From the NCBI RefSeq assembly GCF_026343335.1, contig NZ_JAPELX010000001.1, positions 1,798,001 to 1,862,000 of the forward strand: a stretch of 64,000 nucleotides of DNA, read 5' to 3'. Below the pieces are notes generated by a model that saw nothing but the letters and a program-made list of their open reading frames with translations, searched no databases and was not told where the DNA came from. The translations under genes and the position numbers were made by a program. This document shows positions 8,403 to 19,932 of this stretch, piece after piece. This stretch comes from Streptomyces sp. NBC_00078. GTDB lineage: Bacteria; Actinomycetota; Actinomycetes; Streptomycetales; Streptomycetaceae. Within the stretch, counting starts at the first letter, position 1, and the number at the start of each line of letters is the position of its first letter.

Positions 8403-9641
8403 ATGCGCCTATCAAGACGAGCCCTGCTCGCAGCGACAACGGCAGCTACGTCTCTGTCCGGCATGACCACCGCCGACGCGGCACAACACCGATCCCCTCT
8501 CCGCACCGGGTTCGAGCAACTCGCTGCAGACGGCTACGCCCAGCTCGGCGGCCGGCGATGCGGCATCGTCACCAATCCCACCGGCATCACCCGAGACGTC
8601 CGTCACATCGTCGACGTGATGCACGCGGACCCCCGCATCAGGCTGACAGCCGTCTTCGGCCCCGAACACGGCTTCCGCGGCACCGCACAGGCCGGCGGCT
8701 CCGAAGGCCGCTACGACGACCCGGCCACCGGGCTCCCCGTCTACGACACGTACCTCAAGAGCGGCCGGGCCCTCGCCGACGTCTTCACCGCGTCCGGTGT
8801 CGACACCGTCGTCTTCGACATCCAGGACGTCGGCGCGCGCTTCTACACGTACATCTGGACGCTGTACGACTGCATGGAGGCCGCCCGGCTCGCCGGCAAG
8901 CGCTTCGTCGTCCTCGACCGGCCGAATCCGGTGACCGGCCGCGCGGCCCAGGGCCCGGTGCTGCACAAGGAGTTCGCGACCTTCGTGGGCCGGCAGCCGG
9001 TCTCCCAGGCGCACGGAATGACCGTGGCCGAGCTGGCGCGGCTGTTCAACGGGGAGTTCCTCGAAACGCCGGTGCCGCTGGAGACCGTCCTGATGAGGGG
9101 GTGGAAGCGGTCGGAGTTCTACGACGCCTGGTCGCTTCCGTGGGTGCCGCCGAGCCCGAACATGCCGACGCCCGACTCCGCCCTGGTGTACTCGGGGACC
9201 TGCATGTTCGAGGGCACGAACCTGTCGGAGGGGCGCGGTACGACCCGCCCGTTCGAACTGCTCGGCGCGGAGGGGATCGACGGGCGGTGGGCGGCGGCGG
9301 TCAGTGAACTGGGCCTGCCCGGCGTGCACTTCAGGGAGGCGTACTTCGCGCCGACCTTCTCCAAGTTCCAGGGCAGAACGGTCGGCGGCCTGCAGATCCA
9401 TGTGCACGACCGGGCCGCGTACGACCCCGTGCGCACCGGTGTCGCCCTGCTGGTGACCGCCAAGAAGGTGTGGAGCGGCTTCGGTTGGCGGCCGGACAAC
9501 TGGATCGACAAACTCACGGGCTCCACGCGCGTGCGTACGGCGATCGACGCGGGCGCGGGCACCGACGAGGTGGTGGCGGGCTGGCGGGAGGAGCTGGCGG
9601 TGTTCCGGCGGGTTCGAAAGGAATACCTCCTCTACGGATGA
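8403..9641 (+). CDS. Secreted exo-beta-N-acetylmuramidase NamZ-like (DUF1343)
   Basis: 412 residues. The N-terminus MRLSRRALLAATTAATS has a twin-arginine-like export signal. The mature part carries DUF1343 hallmarks: TNPTGITRD, VFGPEHGFRG, FDIQDVGARFYTY, and GTNLSEGRGTT. The characterised member, B. subtilis NamZ, removes terminal MurNAc from peptidoglycan fragments, so a role in wall turnover or recycling outside the cell is likely. The frame is open to 8304, but the ATG at 8403 gives the correct signal peptide. Confidence 0.88.
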   Translation: MRLSRRALLAATTAATSLSGMTTADAAQHRSPLRTGFEQLAADGYAQLGGRRCGIVTNPTGITRDVRHIVDVMHADPRIRLTAVFGPEHGFRGTAQAGGSEGRYDDPATGLPVYDTYLKSGRALADVFTASGVDTVVFDIQDVGARFYTYIWTLYDCMEAARLAGKRFVVLDRPNPVTGRAAQGPVLHKEFATFVGRQPVSQAHGMTVAELARLFNGEFLETPVPLETVLMRGWKRSEFYDAWSLPWVPPSPNMPTPDSALVYSGTCMFEGTNLSEGRGTTRPFELLGAEGIDGRWAAAVSELGLPGVHFREAYFAPTFSKFQGRTVGGLQIHVHDRAAYDPVRTGVALLVTAKKVWSGFGWRPDNWIDKLTGSTRVRTAIDAGAGTDEVVAGWREELAVFRRVRKEYLLYG

Positions 9642-9722
9642 CTCACGACGTATGGCCTTCCTTGTCCGGTAGCAGGACGATGCGCCCACATCGCGGAGCT
9701 GCGGGGGACGAGGGGGCCTGTC

Positions 9723-11042
9723 ATGGCACAGCCGGCAATGAGCGTGTCTCCCTTCTGGGAGCTGACCTTCGACGGGGACGGGGACGTCGACGGGCCGGAG
9801 CGGGACCGGTTGCTCGCCGAGGTCACCCGGCGCGGTGTCCGTGACCTGATCGTCTTCGCGCACGGCTGGAACAACGACCGTTCGGGCGCGATCCGCCTCT
9901 ACAGCAGCTTCTTCGCACCGATGCCCGCTCTCGCGCCTACGGCCGGGCTCGGGTACGTGGGCGTCCTGTGGCCGTCGATGCGGTTCTCGGACGAGCCCAT
10001 CCCGGACTTCCCGCGCTCCGTCGCGGCCGACGCGCCCGAGCGTCCCGCGCTCGACAAGGACACACGGCACGCGCTGCTGGAGACCTTCCCCGGCCGGGCC
10101 ACCGTGATCGACCAGCTCGCCCGGCTGCTGGACCAGCACACGGGCGAGGAGGCGGAGCTGGCGGAGTTCGGGCGGCTGGTGCGGCTGCTGGTGGAGGTGG
10201 TACCGCCGGGGCCGCAACCGCTGTTCGCCGCGGACACCCTGGCGAACGGGGCGCCGGAGAGCGAACCGGACATGTTCTCGCGGCCCGCGGCGGAGGTCTG
10301 CGAGGAGTTCGCGCGGGCGCTCGCGCAGCTCGAATCCCCGGGCGGACAGGCCTCGTTCACCTGGCCCGACCCCTGGGAGGGTGCGCACGAACTGCTGCGG
10401 CAGGCGACGTACTACGCGATGAAGCGGCGCGCGGGGACGGTCGGCGAGCGCGGGCTCGGCCGGGTGATCGGGCAGCTCGCCTCGTCGGCGCCGGACGTGC
10501 GTGTGCACCTGGTCGGGCACAGCTTCGGCGGCCGGCTGGTGTCGTTCGCGCTGCGCGGTCTGCCCGAGGGCGTGCACACGGTGAAGTCGGTGACGCTGCT
10601 CCAAGGAGCCTTCTCGCACTACGCGTTCGCGGCCCGGCTGCCGCACGACGCACACGCGGGGGGCGTGCTGCAGGGGCAGCAGAACCGTATCGACGGCCCC
10701 CTGGTGTGCTGCTACTCCCACTTCGACTCGGCACTCGGCACGATCTATGCGCTGGCCTCGCGCATGGCGAACGACGCGCAGGGCGTGGCCGAGGGCTTCG
10801 ACATCACGGGGATGCTGGGCGCCAGGTGGGGTGCGATGGGGCACGACGGTGTGCAGGCGGTGCCCGGCACGCGTGCGTGCAAGCTCGCGGACGTCCTCGT
10901 CTCCGGTCTGCCCGCCTCGGGCTGCGTCAACGTCGACGCGGCGGCCGTGGTCAGGAAGGGCGGGCCGCCCTCCGGCGCGCACAGCGACATCGTGCACCCG
11001 GAACTGGCCGAGGTGGTGCTGGCGGCGGGCCGCGTCCGCTGA
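9723..11042 (+). CDS. Alpha/beta hydrolase of unknown substrate
   Basis: 439 residues, no signal peptide. The nucleophile elbow is GHSFGG with Ser267. An early HGWNND motif (about residues 47-52) would supply the oxyanion loop. The N-terminal half contains a long charged insertion between these parts, which makes it larger than simple lipases. It follows the NamZ-like gene by 81 bases, but a functional link is not evident. Streptomyces homologues are only annotated as hypothetical or serine hydrolase, as I recall. Confidence 0.7.
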   Translation: MAQPAMSVSPFWELTFDGDGDVDGPERDRLLAEVTRRGVRDLIVFAHGWNNDRSGAIRLYSSFFAPMPALAPTAGLGYVGVLWPSMRFSDEPIPDFPRSVAADAPERPALDKDTRHALLETFPGRATVIDQLARLLDQHTGEEAELAEFGRLVRLLVEVVPPGPQPLFAADTLANGAPESEPDMFSRPAAEVCEEFARALAQLESPGGQASFTWPDPWEGAHELLRQATYYAMKRRAGTVGERGLGRVIGQLASSAPDVRVHLVGHSFGGRLVSFALRGLPEGVHTVKSVTLLQGAFSHYAFAARLPHDAHAGGVLQGQQNRIDGPLVCCYSHFDSALGTIYALASRMANDAQGVAEGFDITGMLGARWGAMGHDGVQAVPGTRACKLADVLVSGLPASGCVNVDAAAVVRKGGPPSGAHSDIVHPELAEVVLAAGRVR

Positions 11043-11079
11043 CCCGCCGCCAGTGGTGTGTCACCTTCCATCGAGGGGT

Positions 11080-11100
11080 GGTGGCAGGTCACCTGTCACC
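11080..11100. terminator. Possible bidirectional hairpin
   Basis: GGTGGCAGGT (11080-11089) and ACCTGTCACC (11091-11100) are inverted with one G-T pair. The stem lies between convergent genes and overlaps the last codons of the penicillin-acylase gene. Confidence 0.35.
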
Positions 11101-13879
11101 GATGGGACGTGTACTCCACCACCTGCTGGAAGGTGGGCCGGTTCTGCCAGCTGATGTTGCGGTGCTTGATGCCGCCGAGGGTGCGCTGGACGATCGAGTC
11201 GGCGCACCACTGGTCGCCCGCCGAGCAGAGGGAGTCGCCGGGGTAGACGGTCGACGCGGACGTGCCCGCCGCCGACTTCAGGGTGCTGATCAGGATGTCC
11301 CGGCAGGAGGACAGGCTGCCTCCACCGCAGTACTTCTCCGCCGGCGGCCCCTGCACCGGCTCACCGAGCACCGCCCGGATGTCCTTGTCGACGTAGCTCC
11401 ACCAGCCGTACTGGAAGGAGCTTCCCGCGTGCGAGCCGGTGGGCCCATGGGCGGCCGACGGGGACTCGTCGATCGGCAGGTTGTTGCCGAAGGCGGTGTA
11501 CAGGTCGCTGCCGAGGCCCGGTTCGAACTCGGCCTTGACCAGCAGCGGCCACCACGCGTCCAGTATCCGGATCGCGTCGGCGTCGGCGTACTTCTTCGAA
11601 CCGGCCGAGGTCTCCGTGCGCTTGGCGCCCGCCGTCACCCACGCCTGCAGCTTGCTCACCGCGTCCGCTGCCGTGGAGTCGGTGACCGTACTGCTGTTGA
11701 CGACCTTGAGCAGCTTCGGCAGCACGTCCTCGGCCCGCAGGTCGGCGAGTGACGCGTCCGACATCGCCTTCACCAGCGAGGACCGTGTCACCCCGCCCGC
11801 GGCCACCAGCTTCTTCACCCGGTCCTCGAGCAGGTTGCCGCGGTGCACGGACCCGTCGCCCCAGGACGCGGTCGTGTAGTCCTTGGCCTGCTTGTTGTTC
11901 CAGGAGACGTAGTAGTCCTGGTCGATGGAGTTGGGGTGCGCGGAGGCCGCCGTGTAGTCGGCGGTGTTGGTGGCGGGGTCCCAGTTCTTCCACTCGTACG
12001 CCGCCTGCCCCCAGACCGGGAACTCGGCGTCGACACCGCTCGCCCGCACCGGGTTGTTGCCGCTGTTGTAGTACGCGGTGTGCGAGGAGTCGGCGTAGAA
12101 CCAGTTGAACGTGTAGTTGATGTGCTGCGCCGCGCTCTGGAAGGTCTGCGGGCTCTTCACGTAGTCCGGGTCGTTGAGCATCTGGAAGCCGATGATCGAG
12201 TCGGCCTCGTGCATGTAGGACGAGCGCAGGGTGGTGTAGGCGACCTTCTTGCCGCCGACGGTCGCCCGGTACTCCACCGGCCCGTACTTGGTGCGCCAGA
12301 CCCGCATCGTGTACGAGCCCGCCGCGGTGCCGTCGGCCGTGGTGGGCTTCCAGGAGTTCGCCTGCTCGACCTTGTCCATGGCCGTGCAGGTGCCGTGGTA
12401 CAGGTAGTGGTAGTCGTCCTGGCACAGCTCCACGGCGTAGGTGTCGATGATGTCCTGGCCGGAGGTCGTCGCGCTCCAGGAGTAGTCCTGGCCGCGGCCC
12501 AGCTCGACGTACATGCTCAGGCCCGCGAAGGAGGCGCCGCGGGCGCTGATGCCCGGGCCCTGGATCTCCTGGAGCATGAGCAGCTGCGGCGCGAAGTAGC
12601 CGGTCTGCGGCCCGAACACGGCGACGGGGTGGCCGCTGGCGGTGTACTTGCCGCTCACCACGAGGGCGTTGGACATGCCGCGCCTGGCCGAGCTCAGGGT
12701 GGTCGCCGCCGCCGTGGCGGAGGCGCCGGTGGAGCCGGCGGTGGCCGCGCTGCCCGTGCGGTCGTGGACGAGTGGCTCCTGGGTCACCGAACCGGCGTCG
12801 GGCAGGGCCTCGCCCTGGGGGTCGGCGGGCTTGGAGGCGTACGGGAAGCTCTCGCCGTTGTGGACGGTGAGGACGGCCTCGGGGTCGTTGCGTTCGCGGA
12901 AGGACTCCCAGACCTTGGTGCCCTCCTCCACGCCGTACTTGGACTGGGCGGCGATCAGTGAGAGCGCGTTGTTGACCTCGCCGCCGCCGCCGGAGCCGAA
13001 CAGCGAGCCGACGACCGAGGCCAGCGCGACCAGGTCGGTGATCTTGAAGTGGTCGATGGTGCCGGCGTTGGTGATCGAGTCCTTGTGCCCGGTGAGGACG
13101 TACTCGCCCGGGAAGTAACGGCCGCTGTCGGAGGCGTCGATGTAGGCATTGATGCCGGCCAGGTAGGCGTTGGCGTCGTCCAGGGCCTGCTTCCCGCGGG
13201 CGCCGTTGCCGGCGACGGCGTTGTCGATCTGGGCCTGCAGATCGGCCTCGGTGTACGGGGCGTCGCGGTAGAACTCCTGCTCCAGCCCCTGGTTGGAGGG
13301 GGCACCGCCCGCGAACGTCGTCAGCTGGCCGCGTCCGACGTGCCGGAAGACGTCCATGAGCCACAGCCGGTCCTCGGCCGAGGCATATCCGGCGCCGAAC
13401 TCCGTCCCGTATCTGGTGGTACCGGTGATGTGGGGAACGCCCGCCTTCTTGTCGCGGACGATCGTCACGTCGGTCCGGCCGGCCGGCTTCTCGGAGGAGG
13501 CGACCTGATCGGAAGAGACTCCGAAAGACGCGTCGTTGAAGAAAGTGTTGATCTTCGAGTCGGTGAGCGTGGCGGAACCCGTGGCGAGGTCGGCGTAGGG
13601 GCCGAGCTGGTCCTCGGCGTGGTCGGGCTGGGTGCCGAAGGCCTGGTTGAGGAGGATCTGGGCCAGGGTGGCGTTGCCGTTCTCACCCGGTGGCGTGATG
13701 TCGGAGCACTGGCCGCCGCAGTAGTCGTTCGAGGCCGTGGCGGCGACTGCGGTCGCCTGGGTGAGCGGGGACAGAAGACCGGCAACCAGGACGCATATGG
13801 ATGCGGCCTTCAGGAACCCGGCGAGTCTGCCGGGAGTTCTCAGTCTGCGTGGGGCGATACGTGAGGGACGCCGAGGCAT
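11096..13879 (-). CDS. Secreted penicillin acylase family N-terminal-nucleophile hydrolase
   Basis: 927 residues with a signal peptide (basic start, hydrophobic core about 25-45, cleavage near AVAA). The alpha-chain region contains the family wording VPHITGTTRYGTEFGAGYASAEDRLWLMD. The N-terminal nucleophile is Ser403 in the stretch GMSNALVVSGKYTASG, where autocleavage would free the beta chain. A long linker (about 330-400) resembles the spacer peptide. Members hydrolyse penicillins, acyl-homoserine lactones or lipopeptide amides; the substrate here is unknown. AGGAG precedes ATG 13879; the frame continues upstream but lacks a sensible signal. Confidence 0.88.
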   Translation of the reverse strand: MPRRPSRIAPRRLRTPGRLAGFLKAASICVLVAGLLSPLTQATAVAATASNDYCGGQCSDITPPGENGNATLAQILLNQAFGTQPDHAEDQLGPYADLATGSATLTDSKINTFFNDASFGVSSDQVASSEKPAGRTDVTIVRDKKAGVPHITGTTRYGTEFGAGYASAEDRLWLMDVFRHVGRGQLTTFAGGAPSNQGLEQEFYRDAPYTEADLQAQIDNAVAGNGARGKQALDDANAYLAGINAYIDASDSGRYFPGEYVLTGHKDSITNAGTIDHFKITDLVALASVVGSLFGSGGGGEVNNALSLIAAQSKYGVEEGTKVWESFRERNDPEAVLTVHNGESFPYASKPADPQGEALPDAGSVTQEPLVHDRTGSAATAGSTGASATAAATTLSSARRGMSNALVVSGKYTASGHPVAVFGPQTGYFAPQLLMLQEIQGPGISARGASFAGLSMYVELGRGQDYSWSATTSGQDIIDTYAVELCQDDYHYLYHGTCTAMDKVEQANSWKPTTADGTAAGSYTMRVWRTKYGPVEYRATVGGKKVAYTTLRSSYMHEADSIIGFQMLNDPDYVKSPQTFQSAAQHINYTFNWFYADSSHTAYYNSGNNPVRASGVDAEFPVWGQAAYEWKNWDPATNTADYTAASAHPNSIDQDYYVSWNNKQAKDYTTASWGDGSVHRGNLLEDRVKKLVAAGGVTRSSLVKAMSDASLADLRAEDVLPKLLKVVNSSTVTDSTAADAVSKLQAWVTAGAKRTETSAGSKKYADADAIRILDAWWPLLVKAEFEPGLGSDLYTAFGNNLPIDESPSAAHGPTGSHAGSSFQYGWWSYVDKDIRAVLGEPVQGPPAEKYCGGGSLSSCRDILISTLKSAAGTSASTVYPGDSLCSAGDQWCADSIVQRTLGGIKHRNISWQNRPTFQQVVEYTSHR

Positions 13880-14111
13880 GGCAGCTCCTACCGACGGGGG
13901 GTGAGCCGGGACGTTACCGCCGGTAGCCCCGAGAGTGAAGATGAACATGAGTCAAGTTTTGGAGTGGTCAGGGCGGCTTATGGAGGTCATCGGAAAACGG
14001 ATGGAGCCGAATCGCTTGTCGATACGTCTATTCGTCAACGTCGCGCGAAGTCCGCGCGACGACGCCGAAGTGACCGAAGTACAGGTGCAGGTGTGACGGA
14101 GGTGCAGGGCG

Positions 14112-14714
14112 ATGGCCGGTTTCCGGAGTCTGGCGAGACAGGTCCGCGATCCGCGGTGCGATCTGGCACTACGGCGCTATTCACTGCGCAAGTGCCTTGA
14201 GCGGTTCGCTCCTTACGGGCACAGGGCGACCTGGGACCACTTGTGTTCCCGGGCAGGGTTCGGTCCGGAGGACCGCTCCCCCGACCCGGTGCGGCTCGTG
14301 GCCGCACTGGACGAGTTGGAAGATGCGCGTTCGGTCTGGCTGGCCTACGAGGTCGAGTTCGCCGAGCGGCGCAAGAAGGAGAAGTACGACGGGCTGCGCC
14401 GGCCGGGCACGGTGGACGACTGGCACCGTCTGACCTGGGGCGGTTTCGGTGTCGCCTGGTGCGACGACCCACGGGTGCACCCCCGTGAGCCTCTCGCCGA
14501 GGTGCTGCGCCGGCTGATCACCGGCCTGGAGCGCGAGCCGGGTTCGGGTTGCCCGGTGTGCGGCGCGCAGCGCCTGATCTGGAAGTACGACCTGGACCAC
14601 GAACCCTCCACGGGTCCGGTCTGCACTCACTGTGGAATTCTCGTGCCACGGCCCGTGCTCAAAGCTGAGGCCCTGGCGGACGCAAGGCGCGGAAGGCTGC
14701 TCGTGTCGGCCTAG
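14112..14714 (+). CDS. Hypothetical protein with C-terminal zinc ribbon
   Basis: 200 residues, not recognised. The C-terminal third has a CPVCG ... CTHCG pair about 40 residues apart, a likely zinc ribbon, within a stretch reading IWKYDLDHEP. The middle is rich in charged residues and tryptophan. GGAGG stands 10 bases before the ATG. It is divergent from the penicillin-acylase gene with 232 bases between them that hold no gene; that spacer is relatively AT-rich near 13930-14030 and probably carries both promoters. Confidence 0.65.
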   Translation: MAGFRSLARQVRDPRCDLALRRYSLRKCLERFAPYGHRATWDHLCSRAGFGPEDRSPDPVRLVAALDELEDARSVWLAYEVEFAERRKKEKYDGLRRPGTVDDWHRLTWGGFGVAWCDDPRVHPREPLAEVLRRLITGLEREPGSGCPVCGAQRLIWKYDLDHEPSTGPVCTHCGILVPRPVLKAEALADARRGRLLVSA

Positions 14715-14951
14715 GGTCCGGCCGACGGATCGAGCCGGCTGCAGGACACGACAAGCTCCTGGCTGACCCGAGCGGGGTCATGGAGATCCCCCCGCGCGCG
14801 CGACGCCTGGAGCGGGGGAACGTACAACTGCAAGGCGGAGGCGGGAGTCGACGCGGAGGGTCGGCGACCGACGACAGCAAGGCCGGGGGGTGCGCCGGGG
14901 ATGCCGCACCCCCTGTTTCTCCGCCATTGTCACGACCGGCACCATCGGGAC

Positions 14952-15414
14952 ATGGTGCAGGTGTGTCTCAACGGATCTCGGGGCGCCTCGGACAGCGCGC
15001 GTGTACCGCTGTCGCCGGAGGCGATGGCCGAGTCGGCGGCGTATGCGGTCGCGGCCGGGGCGACGGACATCCATGTCCATCCCAAAGGGCCCTGCGGCCA
15101 GGACTCCCTCTCGCCCCGAGTCCTCGCGCCGACGCTCGATGCGATCAGGGCGCGGGTGTCGGCGCCGGTCGGCGTGACCACGGGCGCCTGGGCCGAACCG
15201 GGTCCGGCCGCGCGGCTGGAGCGCGTCCGTGCTGCTGCACGGCGAGGACGGCAGCGTGTGGCCGGTGCTGCGGCTGGCCGGTCGGCTGGGGCTCGCCACC
15301 CGGATCGGCCTGGAGGACACGCTGCTGCTGCCGGACGGGGAACGAGCCTTGTCCAACGCTCAGTTGGTGGCCGAGGGGCTGTCCCAGTACGGGTGGTCCC
15401 AGCGCTCCTCGTAG
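14952..15414 (+). pseudogene. Beta-keto acid cleavage enzyme (DUF849), internal deletion
   Basis: The first frame encodes the N-terminus of a BKACE/DUF849 protein (MVQVCLNGSRGASDSARVPL; DIHVHPKGPCGQDSLSPRV; TTGAWAEPG). It runs to about 15222, after LERV. From about 15226 the C-terminus continues in another frame (VLLHGEDGSVWPVLRLAGR; TRIGLEDTLLLPDG) to TAG 15414. Intact family members are about 250-300 residues and contain a middle portion that is missing here, roughly 100 residues. The deletion also shifts the frame. An active enzyme would cleave a beta-keto acid with acetyl-CoA, but this copy cannot. Confidence 0.8.
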
Positions 15415-16115
15415 GGCAGGGCGAGGAGCTCGGCGCGGATCGCCAGGTCGGGCTCGCCGTGCGCGCGCAGCCGGGAGGCGCCCGGGCCGGCCAGCCAGGT
15501 GCGCAGGTCTGCGAGTCCCTCGTCCACGGTGTCGTCGTACCACCAGGAGAACGGGGAGGCGTCGGACAGCAGGTCGCTGAGCCAGGAGCCGGCGCAGTGG
15601 GCGAGGTGCGCGCCGGCGACCGGACCACGGCCCCAGCCGTCCAGGAACGGCGTCACGGTCCGGGCGATCGAGGTGCAGGTCTCGAAGGTGTCCTCGATGC
15701 CGTAGGGCGGCTCGGGCACCGTAAGCGTGTGCCGCCACCAGGCGTTCAGGAACGCCTCGATCGCGGCGCCTTGGCCGGCCGGCCAGGAGCGCCAGTCCGC
15801 CCGGGACAGGCCGTGGGCCCCGTAGTTGATCGGCCCCAGGCTGCCGTCGGCCATCGCCCGTGCGGCCTGCGGCAGCAGTCGCCGCATCACGGCCGCGTGG
15901 TCGTCGAAGTGGTCGGACACCTCGAAGAGGTAGTACCGCACGACGTCCACGGGTATCCGCACGTGCGGCGTGCGCAGATAAGCGGTCTCCTCGGGTGCGT
16001 GACAGTAACCGCAACCGGTGACTCTGCTGCGCAATTCGCTGCGGGGGTAAGGCCGGGTCGGCGATGATCGTTGGCGGGGTCGCCTTCCTGTCGTGCGGTC
16101 CTGGAGGCGGTACGG

Positions 16116-17876
<1,761 letters not shown>

Positions 17877-18135
17877 ACGAATTGCGCAGCAGAGTCACCG
17901 GTCTCGTCAAAGCTCGCGAAACCGTCGAAGACCGTGTCGATGTCCGCGAGGGCGGCGTCAAGTGCGGCTGAAGACATGGGAGTCGGTCCCGTCAGGACTC
18001 CGTGCGCGGCGTACGGGCCGGCCGAAGATCCCGACGCTAGCAGTCGCTAATCCGCTCGCTCCACCCTTTTCCCGTCCGGACAGTGGGGAGGCGATGAAAC
18101 ACACCTGAGAACGGCCTGCGGAACGAGGAGTCCCG

Positions 18136-19203
18136 ATGTCGACGCTGCGCGTCACCGCCGAAGTGCTGACCGTCCACGAGCATCCGAACGCCGATGCGCT
18201 CGAACTGGCCCAGGTGGGCCTGTACCGGGCCGTCGTCGCCAAGGGCGCGTACCGCACCGGGGACGCCGCCCTCTACATCCCCGAGCAGTCCGTGCTGCCG
18301 GCCGGTCTGATCGAGGAGCTGGGGCTGACCGGACGGCTGGCGGGCGGCGGCTCGGACCGGGTGAAGGCGGTGCGGCTGCGCGGTGAGCTGTCGCAGGGCA
18401 TCGTGTGCCGCCCGAAGGCGCTGGCGGACGTCGACCTGGCGCGGGCCGCCCTGGACGGCACGGACTTCGCCGAGCGGCTCGGCATCACCAAGTGGGTGCC
18501 GCCGGTCCCGCCCACGATGGACGGCGACGTCGAGTCCGCACCCGATCTGCTGCCCTGGGTCGACATCGAGAACATCCAGCGGTTTCCGGACATCTTCTCA
18601 TCGGGCGAGGCTGTGGTCCTGACCGAGAAACTGCACGGCTCGGCCTGTCTGCTGACCTATCTCGCCCCTGAGGGCCGCGTGCACGTCTCCTCCAAGGGCT
18701 TCGGCGCCAAGTCCCTCGCCCTGAAGGAGGATCCGCGCAATCTGTACTGGCGGGCGGTGCACGGCCACGGCGTCGCCGAGGCCGCCGCCCGGCTCGCCGA
18801 GCGGGTGGGCGCCCGCCGGGTCGCCATCTTCGGCGAGGTGTACGGCGCGGGGGTCCAGGACCTGACGTACGGCGCCGACGGCCGCCGGACCACCCTCGGA
18901 TATGCGGTGTTCGACGTCAGTGCGGAGATCGACGGCACGGTGCGGTGGCTGGACGCGGCCGAACTGCTCGGCGGAGAGCTGCCGTTGGTGCCACGGCTGT
19001 ACGAAGGGCCGTACGACATCGACCGGGTGCTGGAGATCGCCAGCGGGCGGGAGACCGTGTCCGGGCGGGAGCTGCATCTGCGCGAAGGGGTCGTGATCCG
19101 CCCGGCGGCCGAGCGGTACAGCCCCGTGACCGGGGGCAGGGCGATCGCCAAGGCGGTGAGTGCTGCCTATCTGACGCGGAAGGGCGGCACGGAGTTCGAG
19201 TGA
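18136..19203 (+). CDS. Rnl5-type ATP-dependent RNA ligase
   Basis: 355 residues. The nucleotidyltransferase motif I is EKLHGS with adenylated Lys165. Motif III reads AIFGEVYG, motif IV REGVVIRP and motif V AIAKAVS. The N-terminal 120 residues (VHEHPNADALELAQVG) resemble the OB-fold module of the Deinococcus DraRnl/Rnl5 family, which seals 3'-OH/5'-phosphate nicks in RNA. It probably acts in cytoplasmic RNA repair. It stands alone, with no Pnkp, RtcA or PARIS-like partner next to it. AACGAGGAG lies just before ATG. Confidence 0.85.
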   Translation: MSTLRVTAEVLTVHEHPNADALELAQVGLYRAVVAKGAYRTGDAALYIPEQSVLPAGLIEELGLTGRLAGGGSDRVKAVRLRGELSQGIVCRPKALADVDLARAALDGTDFAERLGITKWVPPVPPTMDGDVESAPDLLPWVDIENIQRFPDIFSSGEAVVLTEKLHGSACLLTYLAPEGRVHVSSKGFGAKSLALKEDPRNLYWRAVHGHGVAEAAARLAERVGARRVAIFGEVYGAGVQDLTYGADGRRTTLGYAVFDVSAEIDGTVRWLDAAELLGGELPLVPRLYEGPYDIDRVLEIASGRETVSGRELHLREGVVIRPAAERYSPVTGGRAIAKAVSAAYLTRKGGTEFE

Positions 19204-19236
19204 ACGGGGTTGCCCGAAGGGCAGGCACTCCCGCCG

Positions 19237-19259
19237 GTGCCCCGGCAGGCAAGGTTTGC
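19237..19259. repeat. Dispersed intergenic repeat, copy 1
   Basis: Starts GTGCCCCGGCAGGCAAGG and matches 24165-24187 at 20 of 23 positions. It lies just after the RNA ligase gene, in a non-coding gap. Confidence 0.6.
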
Positions 19260-19340
19260 ACGTGAAGGAGAGGCGTCGGGTGCGTGCTCTGGGGGGTCCC
19301 CCGGCCGGAGGCTGGGGAGTGCCGGGTCCGGTCCCTCGTA

Positions 19341-19871
19341 CTAGCTCCGCTCCTCCCTCGCCCGGCTCGCCCCTCGCTCGACCAGCAGACGCGACCCCGC
19401 CTGCTGTTCGCCGAACACGTCGTCCGGGTTGGACAGGACACAGCCGTCGAGGGAGAGGCAGCCGCAGCCGATGCAGTCGGTGAGGTGGTCGCGCAGGCGG
19501 TTGAGCTGCTTGATGCGCTCGTCGAGTTCGGAGCGCCAGGCCTCGGAGAGACGGGCCCAGTCCTCCCGGGTGGGGGTGCGCTCCTCGGGGAGCTCGGCGA
19601 GTGCCTCGCGGATCGTGGCCAGGGGGATGCCGACGCGCTGCGCGGCCCGTACGAAGGCGACCCGGCGCAGCGCGTCACGGTGGTAGCGGCGCTGGTTGCC
19701 CGCGGTGCGGCTGCTGCTGATCAGGCCCTTGGACTCGTAGAAGTGCAGGGCGGAGACGGCGGCGCCGCTCCGCGCGGCGAGCTGGCCGACCGTGAGCTCG
19801 TGGATCTCTTCTGGAATCTGGGGCACTTCTCGAACCCTACCCACTCCGTCGGGGCCGTCGTCCGTTGACAT
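19341..19871 (-). CDS. soxR: Redox-sensitive activator SoxR (MerR family)
   Basis: 176 residues. A MerR-type winged helix ([25 protein letters not shown]) is at about 26-50. The [2Fe-2S] ligands Cys133, Cys136, Cys138 and Cys144 form the C-x2-C-x-C-x5-C SoxR pattern. In Streptomyces SoxR senses redox-active compounds such as actinorhodin and activates a small set of genes directly, not a SoxS gene. It is divergent from the MaoC gene, with 61 bases between starts. A GTG at about 19823 could be an alternative start, since the first 15 residues are not conserved-looking. Confidence 0.92.
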   Translation of the reverse strand: MSTDDGPDGVGRVREVPQIPEEIHELTVGQLAARSGAAVSALHFYESKGLISSSRTAGNQRRYHRDALRRVAFVRAAQRVGIPLATIREALAELPEERTPTREDWARLSEAWRSELDERIKQLNRLRDHLTDCIGCGCLSLDGCVLSNPDDVFGEQQAGSRLLVERGASRAREERS

Positions 19872-19891
19872 TGGATTCCCGCCCTACCATG

Positions 19892-19907
19892 CTAAGCAGT
19901 TGCTTAG
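19892..19907. promoter_or_regulatory. Perfect palindrome, TetR-type operator
   Basis: CTAAGCAGTTGCTTAG has 7-base arms and a 2-base centre, 26 bases before the MaoC ATG. The same layout, CTGAGCGAGCGCTTAG, occurs at 21078-21093 before the tetR gene at 20407-21030, which is therefore the likely binder. Confidence 0.65.
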
Positions 19908-19932
19908 ACTTTTGACAGATGGAGGCCGGGAC

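Noticed and set aside
8412..10997. 861-codon open frame on the minus strand
   Set aside because: It lies wholly opposite the NamZ-like and hydrolase genes, and its protein is Arg/His/Val-rich with no motif. It is a GC-bias shadow.
11096..13879. Beta-lactam biosynthesis or resistance locus around the penicillin acylase gene
   Set aside because: No beta-lactam biosynthetic genes are nearby, and the family acts on many amides.
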